From: Alphaproteobacteria bacterium 41-28
GTDB lineage: Bacteria; Pseudomonadota; Alphaproteobacteria; UBA9655
Length of the DNA: 64,000 nucleotides
Assembly: GCA_001897795.1 (NCBI GenBank)
Contig: MKUL01000017.1
Coordinates: forward strand, 128,789-192,788
Direction: 5' to 3'
Shown here: piece after piece, positions 51,639 to 59,423 of the stretch
Layout: the number at the start of each line of letters is the position of its first letter
Position numbering within the stretch: position 1 is the first letter of the stretch
The notes under the pieces: model-generated
What the model was told of the DNA's origin: nothing
What the model saw: only the letters and a program-made list of their open reading frames with translations
Database searches by the model: none
Program-made: the position numbers and the translations under genes

Positions 51639-51746
51639 AAAGATAGTTCTATCACGATCTCTTTTTAAAAACTCGTATACCGTCTTATGTCGTTTCATAG
51701 AAAACGCTTTCAATAATATACCCTCATGATTCAAAATATCAATTAT

Positions 51747-51872
51747 TCTGGATTGCTTCGGAGCAAAGCTCCTCGCAAAGCATGCCCCCGTGAAAACGGG
51801 GGACGACTCAGTGGTTCCTCGCTTTTGCGAGGACAAGCTTTGCGAGGTTCCGTAGGAACCAAAGCAATCCAG
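51747..51872. repeat. GATTGCTTCG palindromic repeat with extra inner hairpins
   Basis: TCTGGATTGCTTCGGAGCAA begins and AAAGCAATCCAG ends the element. Inside are CTCGCAAAGC / GCTTTGCGAG arms, a GCCCCCGTGAAAACGGGGGA hairpin, a TCCTCGCTTTTGCGAGGA hairpin and a GGTTCCGTAGGAACC hairpin. It is a compound of several small palindromes. Confidence 0.85.
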
Positions 51873-52001
51873 TTCTTAAATTTCAACACCCATTTCCACT
51901 TTGATTGAGTATGTATAACCATTTATCGTCCAACCCGTAATCAAAATATGGATTGGACGATGTATGATCAAACTTCATTTAGAAGCCAACTTATTTTCCT
52001 C

Positions 52002-52538
52002 TTAGGTCTTATGAACTACAAGAGAATAGCCAATAAGCTGTTTTTTGCCATCAAAGTTTCTATAATCCTCTTGCAAAACCCACTGCGTCGTGTTTTGAGG
52101 ATGGGTAAGGAGGAAATAGGCACCATCGCGGCAAGTGATGTAGTCGAGCCATCCTCCCTTATACTCCGGACAATCAGGTTCGAAGGACACCGACCTATAA
52201 CGCATTCTATATTCCTTAAGCGACTCCATTTTATCAGAGTCTAACTGTTTGGCTATGGAAGGGATACTTAACCAGATTTTTTGCACAATTTTTTCTTCAC
52301 CTTTCAGAGCATCCACAGTGTCTCGCGATTTAACCTTAATTGTTGTGTAATGACCACTGGGATTAAGAGGATATTTTTTTGTTTTTCCGTCTTCTTCTCT
52401 TACACTGATTTTAGTAAGAGAGGTGTTATTTAAGATTTCAATTTCATCAAACAGTTTTTCATCCATTGCATGGGTAGGAAAGAGAAGTGATAGAGATGTT
52501 AATATTAGACTTCCATTAAAATATAAAAACTTATTCAT
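52002..52538 (-). CDS. Secreted hypothetical protein
   Basis: I do not recognise this protein of about 178 residues. A signal peptide (MNKFLYFNGSLILTSLSLLFPTHA, cut before MDEKL) shows export. The mature part begins FDEIEILNNTSLTKISVREEDGKTKKYPLNPSGHY, a pattern suggesting a beta-rich fold, and has a cysteine pair in FEPDCPEYKGGWLDYITCRDG. AAGGAG lies seven bases before the ATG at 52538, which decides the start over the upstream ATG. It is isolated on its strand. It resembles the other small secreted proteins in the window in general character only. Confidence 0.72.
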   Translation of the reverse strand: MNKFLYFNGSLILTSLSLLFPTHAMDEKLFDEIEILNNTSLTKISVREEDGKTKKYPLNPSGHYTTIKVKSRDTVDALKGEEKIVQKIWLSIPSIAKQLDSDKMESLKEYRMRYRSVSFEPDCPEYKGGWLDYITCRDGAYFLLTHPQNTTQWVLQEDYRNFDGKKQLIGYSLVVHKT

Positions 52539-53072
52539 AAAAAACTCCTTGTTATACATAAAAATTATAATAATCGAGACTCTTTTGAGGATAGCTATTT
52601 TTAACTTACTATAATCAACGTCTCAAGCTAAAATTAGAATACAACTGCGATGGTGTATATTAGAAAATAAGATTCATCGAAAAATACAAGCGTGGCGGGT
52701 GAGGGGTTTTTTCTTCTGATTTTCCTGATTTGCTTTTTTCCTCCCACCTTTATTCAAAGTTTAAGATGATCCCGGGATCACTTCGTGTCGGCTTTTGCGT
52801 TGCAACGCAGCGGATGCTGGATAAAATAACTTTAGCAGAATCTTATCCTTCATCTCGAGATGGGCCGTAATCGCACTTCAAGGAAAAAATCTTAGGACCT
52901 ACGTAGGATCTTCCAAAGATTCTTCTTCCCTCCATAAAGTAAGATTTGACTCACTCTGATAATTTTAGAAACTTATCTCATTCTTAGGGATGCGGAAAAG
53001 AAAGTTTCCTCGTTTATCTAAAGATGATGGTTTCATTATTCAGAAAAAAAAGCAAGAAATCCGATGAAATGA
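52539..53072. other. Gene-free gap with repeat fragments
   Basis: The stretch is AT-rich up to about 52690. A GGCGGGTGAGGGG fragment at 52692-52704 belongs to the CCCCTCACC family. A GATCCCGGGATCAC...GCGTTGCAACGC stretch near 52768-52810 contains two short palindromes, and CCTACGTAGG lies near 52900. I see no supported gene; the start of a decayed mmpA may be contained in the last 100 bases. Confidence 0.5.
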
Positions 53073-53390
53073 CCAATTAAAAATAACATTGGGCAATCCC
53101 GGGTTTCTGAAATTGAAAAAGCAGAAATTCAAGATCAACTCACACTTAAGACGCTCATAGCTGTTGCTCAAGCGATGGGTTGTCGGTTTGAATATGAATT
53201 TATTCCAGAAAAACCGATAAGTGAATTCTTAAGGGGAAGGGCTTTGCAAGTTGCAAGTGAGAAGGTTAACTATATCTCTCATCACATGGCTTTGGAAAAT
53301 CAAGCTCTTACGGAGGAAGAAAAGAAAGATCAGATTAAACAAATTGCTGAGGAACTTTTAAATACCCCTCAGAAATTATGGGATTCTTAA
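53073..53390 (+). pseudogene. mmpA: Mobile mystery protein A remnant (N-terminus lost)
   Basis: The frame, open from after a stop at 53070, encodes the C-terminal two thirds of a mobile mystery protein A: the end of a helix-turn-helix (GQSRVSEIEKAEIQDQLTLKTLIAVAQAMGCRFEYEFIP), then ISHHMALENQALTEEEKKD and ELLNTPQKLWDS. The N-terminal helix-turn-helix part is missing or frameshifted, so this is not an intact gene, although an internal ATG at 53175 could give a 71-residue product. MmpA is normally followed by MmpB, as it is here. Confidence 0.8.
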
Positions 53391-53391
53391 G

Positions 53392-53735
53392 ATGAAGTTT
53401 ATCTATCCTCCAGGTGCTACTCCTATAGATCATGATATTCAGCTTGCGTCATTCCGGGATTTATAAAATCTTAGACCCGTAGGGGCTTAGATTTTGTTAA
53501 TAACCGGAACCTGGGAAAACGAGACAATCCTTACTAGGTTCCGGGTACTAAGCCTCTCTATCACTCGCCCTGATGGGCTCATGAAGAGAGTCTAAGTCCC
53601 GGAATGACGCGATGAGGAAGAGAAGATTTAGCAAGTTATAGCGAAACAAGAAAAAAATACATCGAAGCTCTCAGGGAAGCAGATAAGCATAATTTTGATC
53701 CCCTCTTTGAATTTGTGAGAACAAACACGCCTTAA
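53392..53735 (+). pseudogene. mmpB: Mobile mystery protein B (Fic-domain) remnant split by a repeat
   Basis: The first about 17 codons (MKFIYPPGATPIDHDIQ) match the start of mobile mystery protein B, a Fic-domain protein. A CGTCATTCCGG repeat (53447-53609) follows at once, and after it come the last about 30 codons of the same protein (KKYIEALREADKHNFDPLFEF). The whole middle, including the Fic catalytic motif, is missing. The gene is dead. Either the repeat replaced the middle or a deletion ended in it. Confidence 0.82.
53447..53609. repeat. CGTCATTCCGG palindromic repeat inside the mmpB remnant
   Basis: The outer stem CGTCATTCCGGGA pairs with TCCCGGAATGACG. Three inner arms follow: AAAATCTTAGACCC/GGGGCTTAGATTTT, CCGGAACC/GGTTCCGG, and CCTCTCT/AGAGAG near the right end. 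Copies at 12241 and 59151 have the same arrangement. Confidence 0.88.
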
Positions 53736-53889
53736 AACATAAGATTCATCCCGAAAACCAACGTAAATAAAATTTATTTAAATGTGTTTGCAATCAATTT
53801 ATTTCATCTGATATACTATGCGTGACGCACAGGTGATACCAACACCCATGCGCCACTAACCACATAACCCTTAACCTAAGGAGGATTAC

Positions 53890-54018
53890 ATGGATGATGC
53901 CAATATACATTCATCTCACCATTTCATCAAACAGATAGACTACAGAATGAAAAAGTTGTCCGATACAATCGAACAACTAGACCCCTCGCCTCCGCAAGGG
54001 CAAGATTTTGATCTATAG
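53890..54018 (+). CDS. Possible 42-residue small protein
   Basis: An ATG at 53890 has AAGGAGG seven bases upstream and opens a 42-codon frame ending TAG at 54016-54018 (MDDANIHSSHHFIKQIDYRM, then KKLSDTIEQLDPSPPQGQDF, DL). The product is charged and without membrane segment or signal peptide. I do not recognise it. The strong ribosome site is the main argument; the frame is short and alone, and followed by a GC-rich hairpin. It may be a small regulator or a leftover of a mobile element. Confidence 0.45.
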   Translation: MDDANIHSSHHFIKQIDYRMKKLSDTIEQLDPSPPQGQDFDL

Positions 54019-54094
54019 CGCAGGGCAAACATGTCGTGAGCTGCGGCAATTCTGCCGGGATGAACGGATGAAGACGTAGGGTCTCACCCGCCAT

Positions 54095-54121
54095 CGTCCC
54101 TCAGCCTGATGTTGGGGGACG
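54095..54121. terminator. GC-rich hairpin between a small ORF and vapC
   Basis: CGTCCCTCA and TGGGGGACG pair around GCCTGATGT with a single bulge or mismatch. A direct repeat GGGTCTCACC flanks it (54079-54088 and 54125-54134). There is no U-run, so it is only a possible terminator for the convergent small gene and vapC. Confidence 0.4.
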
Positions 54122-54129
54122 GAAGGGTC

Positions 54130-54516
54130 TCACCGAATCAGGTAAATATCAAGTTCAGGATAAATGTCTTTCCATATTTTGTCTGCAGTATAGATTGTAG
54201 CTTGAAATTTTTTTCCCAGAGCTAAGCATGCTCGATCTCCTAAGGACAAACCTTTATGTTTCACGTGAGGGTAAAGCCTCGCTGCATCTATAGCTTGATC
54301 TGTATCAAAATCAACGATCTGACTAATCAGTATGGACAAATATTCCATCCCTTCTTCAGGGTCCATCTCAACTTTTTGCAACGATGTAAGTGTTTCGGCT
54401 ACATTTACTGCTGACATCATTGATTGTTTTAAAAGGGGCCTTATAACTTCAGCACCAGGCTCTTCTTGTATGAGAGCGAGTATAGCTGATGCATCCAAAA
54501 CAACTTTCTTATTCAT
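54130..54516 (-). CDS. vapC: VapC-like PIN-domain toxin
   Basis: This 128-residue protein is a PIN-domain ribonuclease. The metal-binding acidic residues are seen in VVLDASAILALIQEEPG (first Asp), the Glu in NVAETLTSLQK, and LSLGDRACLALG and YTADKIW (later Asp residues). VapC toxins cut tRNA or rRNA when the antitoxin is lost. The start at 54516 (MNKKVVLDASA) overlaps the antitoxin stop by eight bases; the open frame reaches back through the antitoxin. It is the second gene of a vapBC-type module. Confidence 0.9.
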   Translation of the reverse strand: MNKKVVLDASAILALIQEEPGAEVIRPLLKQSMMSAVNVAETLTSLQKVEMDPEEGMEYLSILISQIVDFDTDQAIDAARLYPHVKHKGLSLGDRACLALGKKFQATIYTADKIWKDIYPELDIYLIR

Positions 54517-54772
54517 GAGAAGCTTCTGAACGCCTTTTAGCAATAAGATCGTTAACAAGAGACGTTTTTCTTCGGTTGTGCTTTTTAACTTTCTCACGAA
54601 GTATTCGTAAAGCTTGTTCTGCTGTAGTGATGCAGAGCTCTTCCCCCTTTAAGTGGAGGATAACTTCATCTCCTATAGATAAATGGAGTTTTTCACGAAT
54701 AAGGGAAGGGATGATGACTCTTCCCCCTGCACCTATTTTTGTACGCATATCTAGCATTGTGGTTATTCCCAT
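54509..54772 (-). CDS. vapB: AbrB/SpoVT-type antitoxin partner of VapC
   Basis: The N-terminal half of this 87-residue protein is a swapped-hairpin AbrB/MazE-like DNA-binding domain (TKIGAGGRVIIPSLIREKLHLSIGDEVILHLKGEELCITT). The C-terminal half is charged and would wrap the toxin. The gene directly precedes and overlaps vapC, as expected for an antitoxin that represses its own operon. The exact start is uncertain: none of the three near ATGs (54772, 54757, 54748) has a good ribosome site, so a leaderless message is possible. Confidence 0.88.
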   Translation of the reverse strand: MGITTMLDMRTKIGAGGRVIIPSLIREKLHLSIGDEVILHLKGEELCITTAEQALRILREKVKKHNRRKTSLVNDLIAKRRSEASHE

Positions 54773-54899
54773 AAATCATTAGTTTCAATATAAGATATAC
54801 CATTTTTCCTTATTTAAGTCAATTTTTATAATTTATGACAAAATATTTATAAAATGACACATCTCAAGAAACTGTGGCTTTAATTTAAATTCAGGGAGC

Positions 54900-55211
54900 C
54901 TATGGATGCTTGTGAAGATGTTTTGCAATATAGGACTTAAGAACTGCGTTAATACGCGTCTGATAACCTTTTCCCTTTGATTTAAACCAAGTAACAATTT
55001 CCTGATCAAGATACATATGAACAGGTACTTTTTTATGTGGCATATGCAAAACTGCAGATGCGAACATCTCGTCCGTCCAAATAGGGTTATCAGGGTCAGA
55101 TTGAGCTGCTGCCTCAATCTCTGCATCTGACATATTCTTTACTTTAGCCCAATCCGTATTTCCCTTCGGAAGATTGTGCCGCGTATATCGCACTATATTT
55201 TTGTCTTTCAT
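54900..55211 (-). CDS. brnA: BrnA-type antitoxin
   Basis: This 103-residue protein matches BrnA antitoxins: NIVRYTRHNLPKGNTDWAKVKNMSDAEIEAAAQSDPDNPIW at the N-terminus and a ribbon-helix-helix DNA-binding part (KVPVHMYLDQEIVTWFKSKGKGYQTRINAVLKSYI) at the end. It follows brnT and overlaps it by 68 bases, more than usual. BrnA binds BrnT and represses the promoter in front of brnT. Confidence 0.92.
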   Translation of the reverse strand: MKDKNIVRYTRHNLPKGNTDWAKVKNMSDAEIEAAAQSDPDNPIWTDEMFASAVLHMPHKKVPVHMYLDQEIVTWFKSKGKGYQTRINAVLKSYIAKHLHKHP

Positions 55212-55449
55212 CTTTTCTCGCCTTCCTTGCAGAAATGATCCTTACTTTCTCGCCTCTTAATGTGTAAGAAACAAATATTTCTATCTTTTCCAAAACTCCA
55301 ATTCCACAAAATCTTTTCTCTCCATAGTCCTCTCGAACATCTTCATACACGAGCATATCCTCGTCAAAAATCAATGCTGCATCTGCAAAATCAATTCCAT
55401 GTTTCTCAATGTTATTTTTGTTTTTTTTACTGTCCCATTCAAATTCCAT
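55144..55449 (-). CDS. brnT: BrnT-type ribonuclease toxin
   Basis: This 101-residue protein is a RelE-fold BrnT toxin, recognised by FEWDSKKNKNNIEKHGIDFADA, ALIFDEDMLVYEDVREDYGEKR and RIISARKARKDERQKY. BrnT cuts mRNA and is neutralised by BrnA encoded just downstream. The C-terminal residues after RKARKDERQKY are longer than in many homologues and lie over the start of brnA. The gene order toxin-antitoxin is as usual for this family. Confidence 0.92.
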   Translation of the reverse strand: MEFEWDSKKNKNNIEKHGIDFADAALIFDEDMLVYEDVREDYGEKRFCGIGVLEKIEIFVSYTLRGEKVRIISARKARKDERQKYSAIYAAQSSEGKYGLG

Positions 55450-55849
55450 TGATTAGAGCCATTTCTTAATGATGACCTTTATCTTTATAATGTACATAAA
55501 ATATATACATATGTCAAGCGGGATTGACAGACAAACGTCCGTCAGATGAAGGAATAGGGCTAACCCCTCTCGATCCTTGACGTAAAGGAGGGGAACGCTG
55601 GTTAAATCGGGAAGGAAGAGGTTGGATAAAGAAAACCCCTGACTCAAATGAGTCAGGGCAAGACACTAGCTTACAAACAAAAGTCCTACCAGTCTCGTCT
55701 TTGCGAGGCTCTGACCCGGCTATGCCAAAGGCTACGCCGTGGCGAGAAGAGCCGAAGCAATCCAGTCCTTTGGGTTTTCTGGATTGCCGCGGCCGTTTTG
55801 CGCCTCGCAAAGACGGGGATATGATTGGTTTTTTCTTTTTACTTTCTTT
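55450..55849. repeat. Repeat-filled gap (GATTGC family, 10-bp palindrome)
   Basis: CCCTGACTCA/TGAGTCAGGG (55637-55658) is a perfect inverted repeat with a two-base loop. From about 55695 to 55816, two inverted GATTGC-type pieces face each other: CGTCTTTGCGAGG...GAAGCAATCCAG and TCTGGATTGC...CTCGCAAAGACG. The block from about 55515 to 55630 (ACGTCCGTCAGATGAAGGAA region) may be another repeat. A 98-codon frame across it on the minus strand is built from these repeats and is not called as a gene. Confidence 0.7.
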
Positions 55850-56719
55850 CTAATTTACTTTCATATTTTTTTGTTCTTTCTGCGCATCCAAATATTCTGC
55901 GAGAGCATACTCATACCTTATTCCTTCTTGAGGATGTTCAATCCAATTTTTTTCGAATTGAATAGCTGACAAGACCGCTTCTTGGTTAGCAACAAGGTAC
56001 TCATCAAGGTTATTATAATCTCTAAAAGACCAACGATTCGCACGGACAAGCGGCGTGAAAACGAAGTAATGGTTTACTACCATATTTGGTCGTTTGAGTA
56101 ACTCTTCGGTAACGTTAGCTAATTCACCGAGATAAGAAACTTTTTTGTTAATATTCTCCTCTTTCGTTAAGTCTACGAGGTAACGTATACTCCTTGCATA
56201 GCCAAAAAGGAATGGACCATTCCCTGATTTGTAGGTTTCTTGAAATTTCTCACTGTCTTTGATGTTTATACCACTTTCATAATGCTTTTTTGCTTCTTCG
56301 AAAAACTTTCTGGCTTTACGTTTGATCTCTTGTTTTTTTTGAACTTCTTTGCGTGTTAATTTCCCTTCTTTCTCTGCTTTCATTAAACTCGGCTTTGAGT
56401 AGAAGTTTTCAATTAAGAGTGCTGCCTCACCTTGCAAAGAAACTAGAGCTCCTTTGTGGATAGGGTCAAGCTCATTCGTAATTTTTGTGTCTATGTCTTT
56501 ACTGAAGGCACGAACTTGGGATATTTTTTTACGATAATGTTCAGCTACTGCCTCTTGTCCGCTTACCTCTCCTGTACTGATTCGCTTACATCTTCCCATT
56601 TTTCTCAAATGTTTACAAAGCGGATTGTATTCTTCATATAGAAAATTAGCATTGAGAGGAGACACTGAATAAAGCGCAATACTTGTGAGAAGGGCGAGTG
56701 ATGTGGTTTTAAATTTCAT
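55850..56719 (-). CDS. Secreted hypothetical helical protein
   Basis: I do not recognise this 289-residue protein. It has a signal peptide (MKFKTTSLALLTSIALYSVSPLNA) and then an almost fully helical, highly charged chain with long heptad-like stretches (EGKLTRKEVQKKQEIKRKARKFFEEAKKHYESG). It resembles the protein at 4472-5101 in size class and style, including a TPR-like spacing of aromatic and small residues, but the two do not align obviously by eye. GAGGT lies seven bases before the ATG. The protein is probably periplasmic or exported. Confidence 0.72.
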   Translation of the reverse strand: MKFKTTSLALLTSIALYSVSPLNANFLYEEYNPLCKHLRKMGRCKRISTGEVSGQEAVAEHYRKKISQVRAFSKDIDTKITNELDPIHKGALVSLQGEAALLIENFYSKPSLMKAEKEGKLTRKEVQKKQEIKRKARKFFEEAKKHYESGINIKDSEKFQETYKSGNGPFLFGYARSIRYLVDLTKEENINKKVSYLGELANVTEELLKRPNMVVNHYFVFTPLVRANRWSFRDYNNLDEYLVANQEAVLSAIQFEKNWIEHPQEGIRYEYALAEYLDAQKEQKNMKVN

Positions 56720-56756
56720 TTTATTACCTCATTATTAAAAGTTATCATTAATTTAT

Positions 56757-56956
56757 GTAACTACTTAACCTTTCCCCCAGACGTGTCATCCTGGGCAAGA
56801 AAAGGTTGCTTTTTCGAAGAAAATGCTTACTTTTTCTTGGCCGAGGATCTCTCGATCAATTAGAGCCTCGGTTAAGAAATGCTAGAGTTTTCCTTTGGAA
56901 AACTAAGCATTTCTTACCAAGGATGACACCTGGTGCGGGGACGGGTGAGTCGTTAT
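56757..56956. repeat. Cloverleaf palindromic repeat, type I copy G (inverted)
   Basis: The core is 56783-56929 with the AAAAGGT arm first (as copy C) and the AAATGCT arm second. Outer ends GTAACTACTTAACC (56757-56770) and GGGTGAGTCGTTAT (56943-56956) are both recognisable. It fills most of the gap between a secreted-protein gene and the infA promoter region. Confidence 0.9.
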
Positions 56957-57043
56957 TAATTTATTACAGGTTTTACCCATAACTTTTGTGTAGCCCATTT
57001 GCTAAGATACCTCAAGATGGGTTTTGAAAAGAAGTCGTTACGT

Positions 57044-57072
57044 TTGACAAGTCTTTGTTTTTGCCGTAGAAG
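57044..57072 (+). promoter_or_regulatory. Possible sigma-70 promoter of infA
   Basis: TTGACA (57044-57049) and TAGAAG (57067-57072) are 17 bases apart, about 37 bases before the infA start codon. The -10 hexamer is weak; TACACT further down is an alternative. Confidence 0.35.
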
Positions 57073-57108
57073 CTGATACACTAAATCTAAACAAGGACTG
57101 GAGAATGA

Positions 57109-57327
57109 ATGTCCAAAGAAGATCTTATTGAATTTACAGGTACAATCCTTGAGTTGCTTCCAAATGCTACCTTTCGCGTTCAGCTTGAAAATGGGCATAT
57201 GGTTTTAGCTCATACCTCGGGCCGTATGCGGAAGAACCGTATCCGGGTGCTTGCTGGCGATAAAGTAACCGTTGAAATGACACCTTATGACCTTACCAAA
57301 GGACGGATTACGTTCCGTCATAAGTAA
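57109..57327 (+). CDS. infA: Translation initiation factor IF-1
   Basis: IF-1 occupies the A site of the 30S subunit during initiation. The 72-residue OB-fold protein is nearly textbook: [67 protein letters not shown]. The start used is the ATG at 57109 with GGAG upstream. It leads the infA-maf-RNase E/G-yacG group, an order common in alphaproteobacteria, and maf begins at the base right after its stop codon. Confidence 0.97.
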   Translation: MSKEDLIEFTGTILELLPNATFRVQLENGHMVLAHTSGRMRKNRIRVLAGDKVTVEMTPYDLTKGRITFRHK

Positions 57328-57897
57328 ATGAAATTCATTCTCGCTTCTTCGTCTCCCCGCAGGCGGGAGCTCTTGGCCTCAATTGGTTTGATCCCTGATC
57401 AAATTATCAGCCCCGACGTTGATGAAACGCCCCTAAAAGGCGAAGGGATTCGGGAATATGTTAAGCGCATTGCTATTCTTAAGGCACGGGCGGTACATAG
57501 CAAAATTCCTGAGGCTTATGTTCTTGCAGCGGATACTTCTGTTGAAATAGGACGTCGGATTCTTTTAAAAGCAGAAGATAAAGAAGACGCTCGCCAAATG
57601 CTTCAGCGCCATTCTGGCCGTCGGCATAGGGTATATACAGCAGTCTGCGTATTATCGCCCACCGGTCGTGAGGCGTGCCGTGTTCTTATCACACGCATAT
57701 CCTTTAAGCGATTAATGGATGATGAGATTGAAGATTACCTTGCCTCTGGCGAGTGGGAAGGAAAAGCTGGAGGATACTCTATCCAAGGCAAAGCAGCCAA
57801 ATTTGTAAAATTTATTTCTGGGTCTTACACGAATGTCGTGGGGCTCCCTCTTTATGAAACAGATTGCCTCCTTAAAGGACTTGGCTTTCGTGGCTGA
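57328..57897 (+). CDS. maf: Maf family nucleoside triphosphate pyrophosphatase
   Basis: Maf proteins hydrolyse non-canonical or excess nucleotides (dTTP/UTP or modified). This 189-residue protein shows the ILASSSPRRRELLASIGL start, SPDVDET, AADTSVEIGRRIL, the HRVYTAVCV block and GKAGGYSIQGKAAKFVKFISGSYTNVVGLPL. The canonical Asp of the AADT motif is present. It directly follows infA and overlaps the RNase E/G gene by eight bases. Confidence 0.93.
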   Translation: MKFILASSSPRRRELLASIGLIPDQIISPDVDETPLKGEGIREYVKRIAILKARAVHSKIPEAYVLAADTSVEIGRRILLKAEDKEDARQMLQRHSGRRHRVYTAVCVLSPTGREACRVLITRISFKRLMDDEIEDYLASGEWEGKAGGYSIQGKAAKFVKFISGSYTNVVGLPLYETDCLLKGLGFRG

Positions 57898-58948
57898 GAT
57901 TTTTTATACGGTCTCCCCTGATCTCCATCGTATGGCTCGTCTTGAAGGGGGAAAGGTTGTTGAACTGGATTTTGAAATTCCAGAGAAACCAAAGTCTTTA
58001 TTGGGGGGAATTTTTTTAGGGAGGGTTATTGAGATTCAAAAGCCCTTACAGGCGGCTTTTGTGGATATTGGTCAAGCAAAGCCAGGCCTATTGCCATTAC
58101 GCGAAGGAAAGCTGTCGCCTTTGAAACAAGGCGATACGGTATTGGTTCAAGTCAGTCGCACGGAAAATCCCTTGGAAAACAAGGGTGTACGTCTGACACG
58201 TTTGATCACTTTGGCTTTAGGTCCACTTCTTTATACGCCTTTTGCGCCTGGATTAAGTCTTTCTAAAAAACTTAAGCAAAGGGAAGCTTTTAAAGGTCTA
58301 TTCCCACTGCGCGTTGAAGAAGGGCTGATCGTAAGATACTGGGCATCATCTGAAGATTCCTTGCAAGAGGTCTTCCTGCGACTTCGGGGTGAGTGGGAAG
58401 CTATTCAAAAACAATTGTTTGGAAAGCCACCCCTTTGTTTGCAACCTGCTCCTGATCTTTTAACCCGTATTTTGCGCGGCCTTACTTCTTCTGATACATT
58501 TGTTATTGATGATCGAAGGCTCGCAGCTCTCACGGAAGGGATGGGTCTATTTTCGCGCGAAAGAGCTTTTGATGAACGATGTGAAGAGGCCTGGGAGAGT
58601 CTCTTTTCTCCGGAGGTTCCTCTTCCGCAAGGCGGAAGTCTTTATATTGAAGAAACCCATGGGCTGGTGGTGATGGATGTGAATAGTGGGGGAGCTTTGC
58701 GTAATGTCCTGTCGTTTAATAGAGGGGCCATTCAAGAAGCCTTGCGTCAAGTTCGTTTGCGTGACTTAGGAGGAAAAATAGTTATTGATCTTATTGCTGC
58801 GCCGAAAAAGGTGGGGTCTCTTCTTCAAGGTCTTGATATTCCTTCGAATCTAGAAATCTGGGGAGTCTCGCTCATGGGTCTTTTAGAGTTGACTCGACGA
58901 AAGCAACGCCTTTCTCTCCCCCAACGATTGAAATTGAATTTGAATTAA
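57890..58948 (+). CDS. Ribonuclease E/G family protein, short form
   Basis: This protein of about 352 residues carries the S1-like and catalytic parts of an RNase E/G: GGIFLGRVIEIQKPLQAAFVDIGQAKPGLLPL, and the metal-binding VVMDVNSGG and RQVRLRDLGGKIVIDLIAA. It lacks the CPxCxG zinc-link and the long C-terminal scaffold of RNase E, so it resembles the short second RNase E/G found after maf in alphaproteobacteria, likely RNase G-like in rRNA and mRNA processing. The start is taken as GTG 57890, with AAAGGA ten bases upstream, which overlaps the end of maf; the frame is open upstream. Confidence 0.88.
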   Translation: MAEIFYTVSPDLHRMARLEGGKVVELDFEIPEKPKSLLGGIFLGRVIEIQKPLQAAFVDIGQAKPGLLPLREGKLSPLKQGDTVLVQVSRTENPLENKGVRLTRLITLALGPLLYTPFAPGLSLSKKLKQREAFKGLFPLRVEEGLIVRYWASSEDSLQEVFLRLRGEWEAIQKQLFGKPPLCLQPAPDLLTRILRGLTSSDTFVIDDRRLAALTEGMGLFSRERAFDERCEEAWESLFSPEVPLPQGGSLYIEETHGLVVMDVNSGGALRNVLSFNRGAIQEALRQVRLRDLGGKIVIDLIAAPKKVGSLLQGLDIPSNLEIWGVSLMGLLELTRRKQRLSLPQRLKLNLN

Positions 58949-58959
58949 GGAAGCAAGAT

Positions 58960-59130
58960 ATGAAATCAAAATGCCCCATATGTAAAAAGCCTTCGGTGCT
59001 TGAATTTCGTCCTTTCTGTTCCAAAAGGTGTGCGGATATTGACCTGGCTCATTGGCTGCGCGGCGACTATCGTATTGAGGGGGAAGAGGAGAAGAAGGAA
59101 GAAAATGAGGAGGGGGATGAGGGAGAGTAG
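58960..59130 (+). CDS. yacG: DNA gyrase inhibitor YacG (zinc ribbon)
   Basis: This 56-codon frame is a YacG protein: zinc ligands C5, C8, C20 and C24 in CPICKKPSVL and FRPFCSKRCADIDLAHWLRGDY, then a long acidic tail. YacG binds GyrB and inhibits gyrase in characterised cases. AAGGA lies eight bases before the ATG, and it follows the RNase E/G gene closely, the usual alphaproteobacterial neighbourhood. Confidence 0.93.
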   Translation: MKSKCPICKKPSVLEFRPFCSKRCADIDLAHWLRGDYRIEGEEEKKEENEEGDEGE

Positions 59131-59150
59131 GGGGCTACCTCATTAAAATG

Positions 59151-59329
59151 CGTCATTCCGGAATTTAGAACCCCTTTGCGACCACGGATTTATCCGGGGG
59201 AGCATCATGGGGTTCTTAATATCCGGAACCTTGGAAATCATTATGAACACTCACGAGGTTCCGGGTACCAAGTCTCTCTGTCACTCGCCCTAATGGGCTC
59301 CTGAAGAGAGCCTAAGTCCCGGAATGACG
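59151..59329. repeat. CGTCATTCCGG palindromic repeat after yacG
   Basis: The outer stem CGTCATTCCGGAA pairs with TCCCGGAATGACG. Inner arms are AGAACCCC/GGGGTTCT, CCGGAACC/GGTTCCGG, and CTCTCTG/AGAGAG near the right end. It is close to the copy at 53447 and more distant from that at 12241. It follows the yacG stop by 20 bases and may end that operon. Confidence 0.88.
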
Positions 59330-59423
59330 CCTTTTTGTAAAGAATATTTAAACCCATGAAATCTGACTTTTCTCCATTTCAGTGCAGAATAGTCAGAATA
59401 GCAAGAGCTAAAAATCTACCGCT

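Noticed and set aside
51416..51655. 79-codon minus-strand frame (and a similar one at 63250-63474)
   Set aside because: Both are translations of type II cloverleaf copies; the shared protein-like sequence comes from the repeat.
55514..55810. 98-codon minus-strand frame
   Set aside because: Built from GATTGC-type repeats and a palindrome; no signal peptide, domain or ribosome site.
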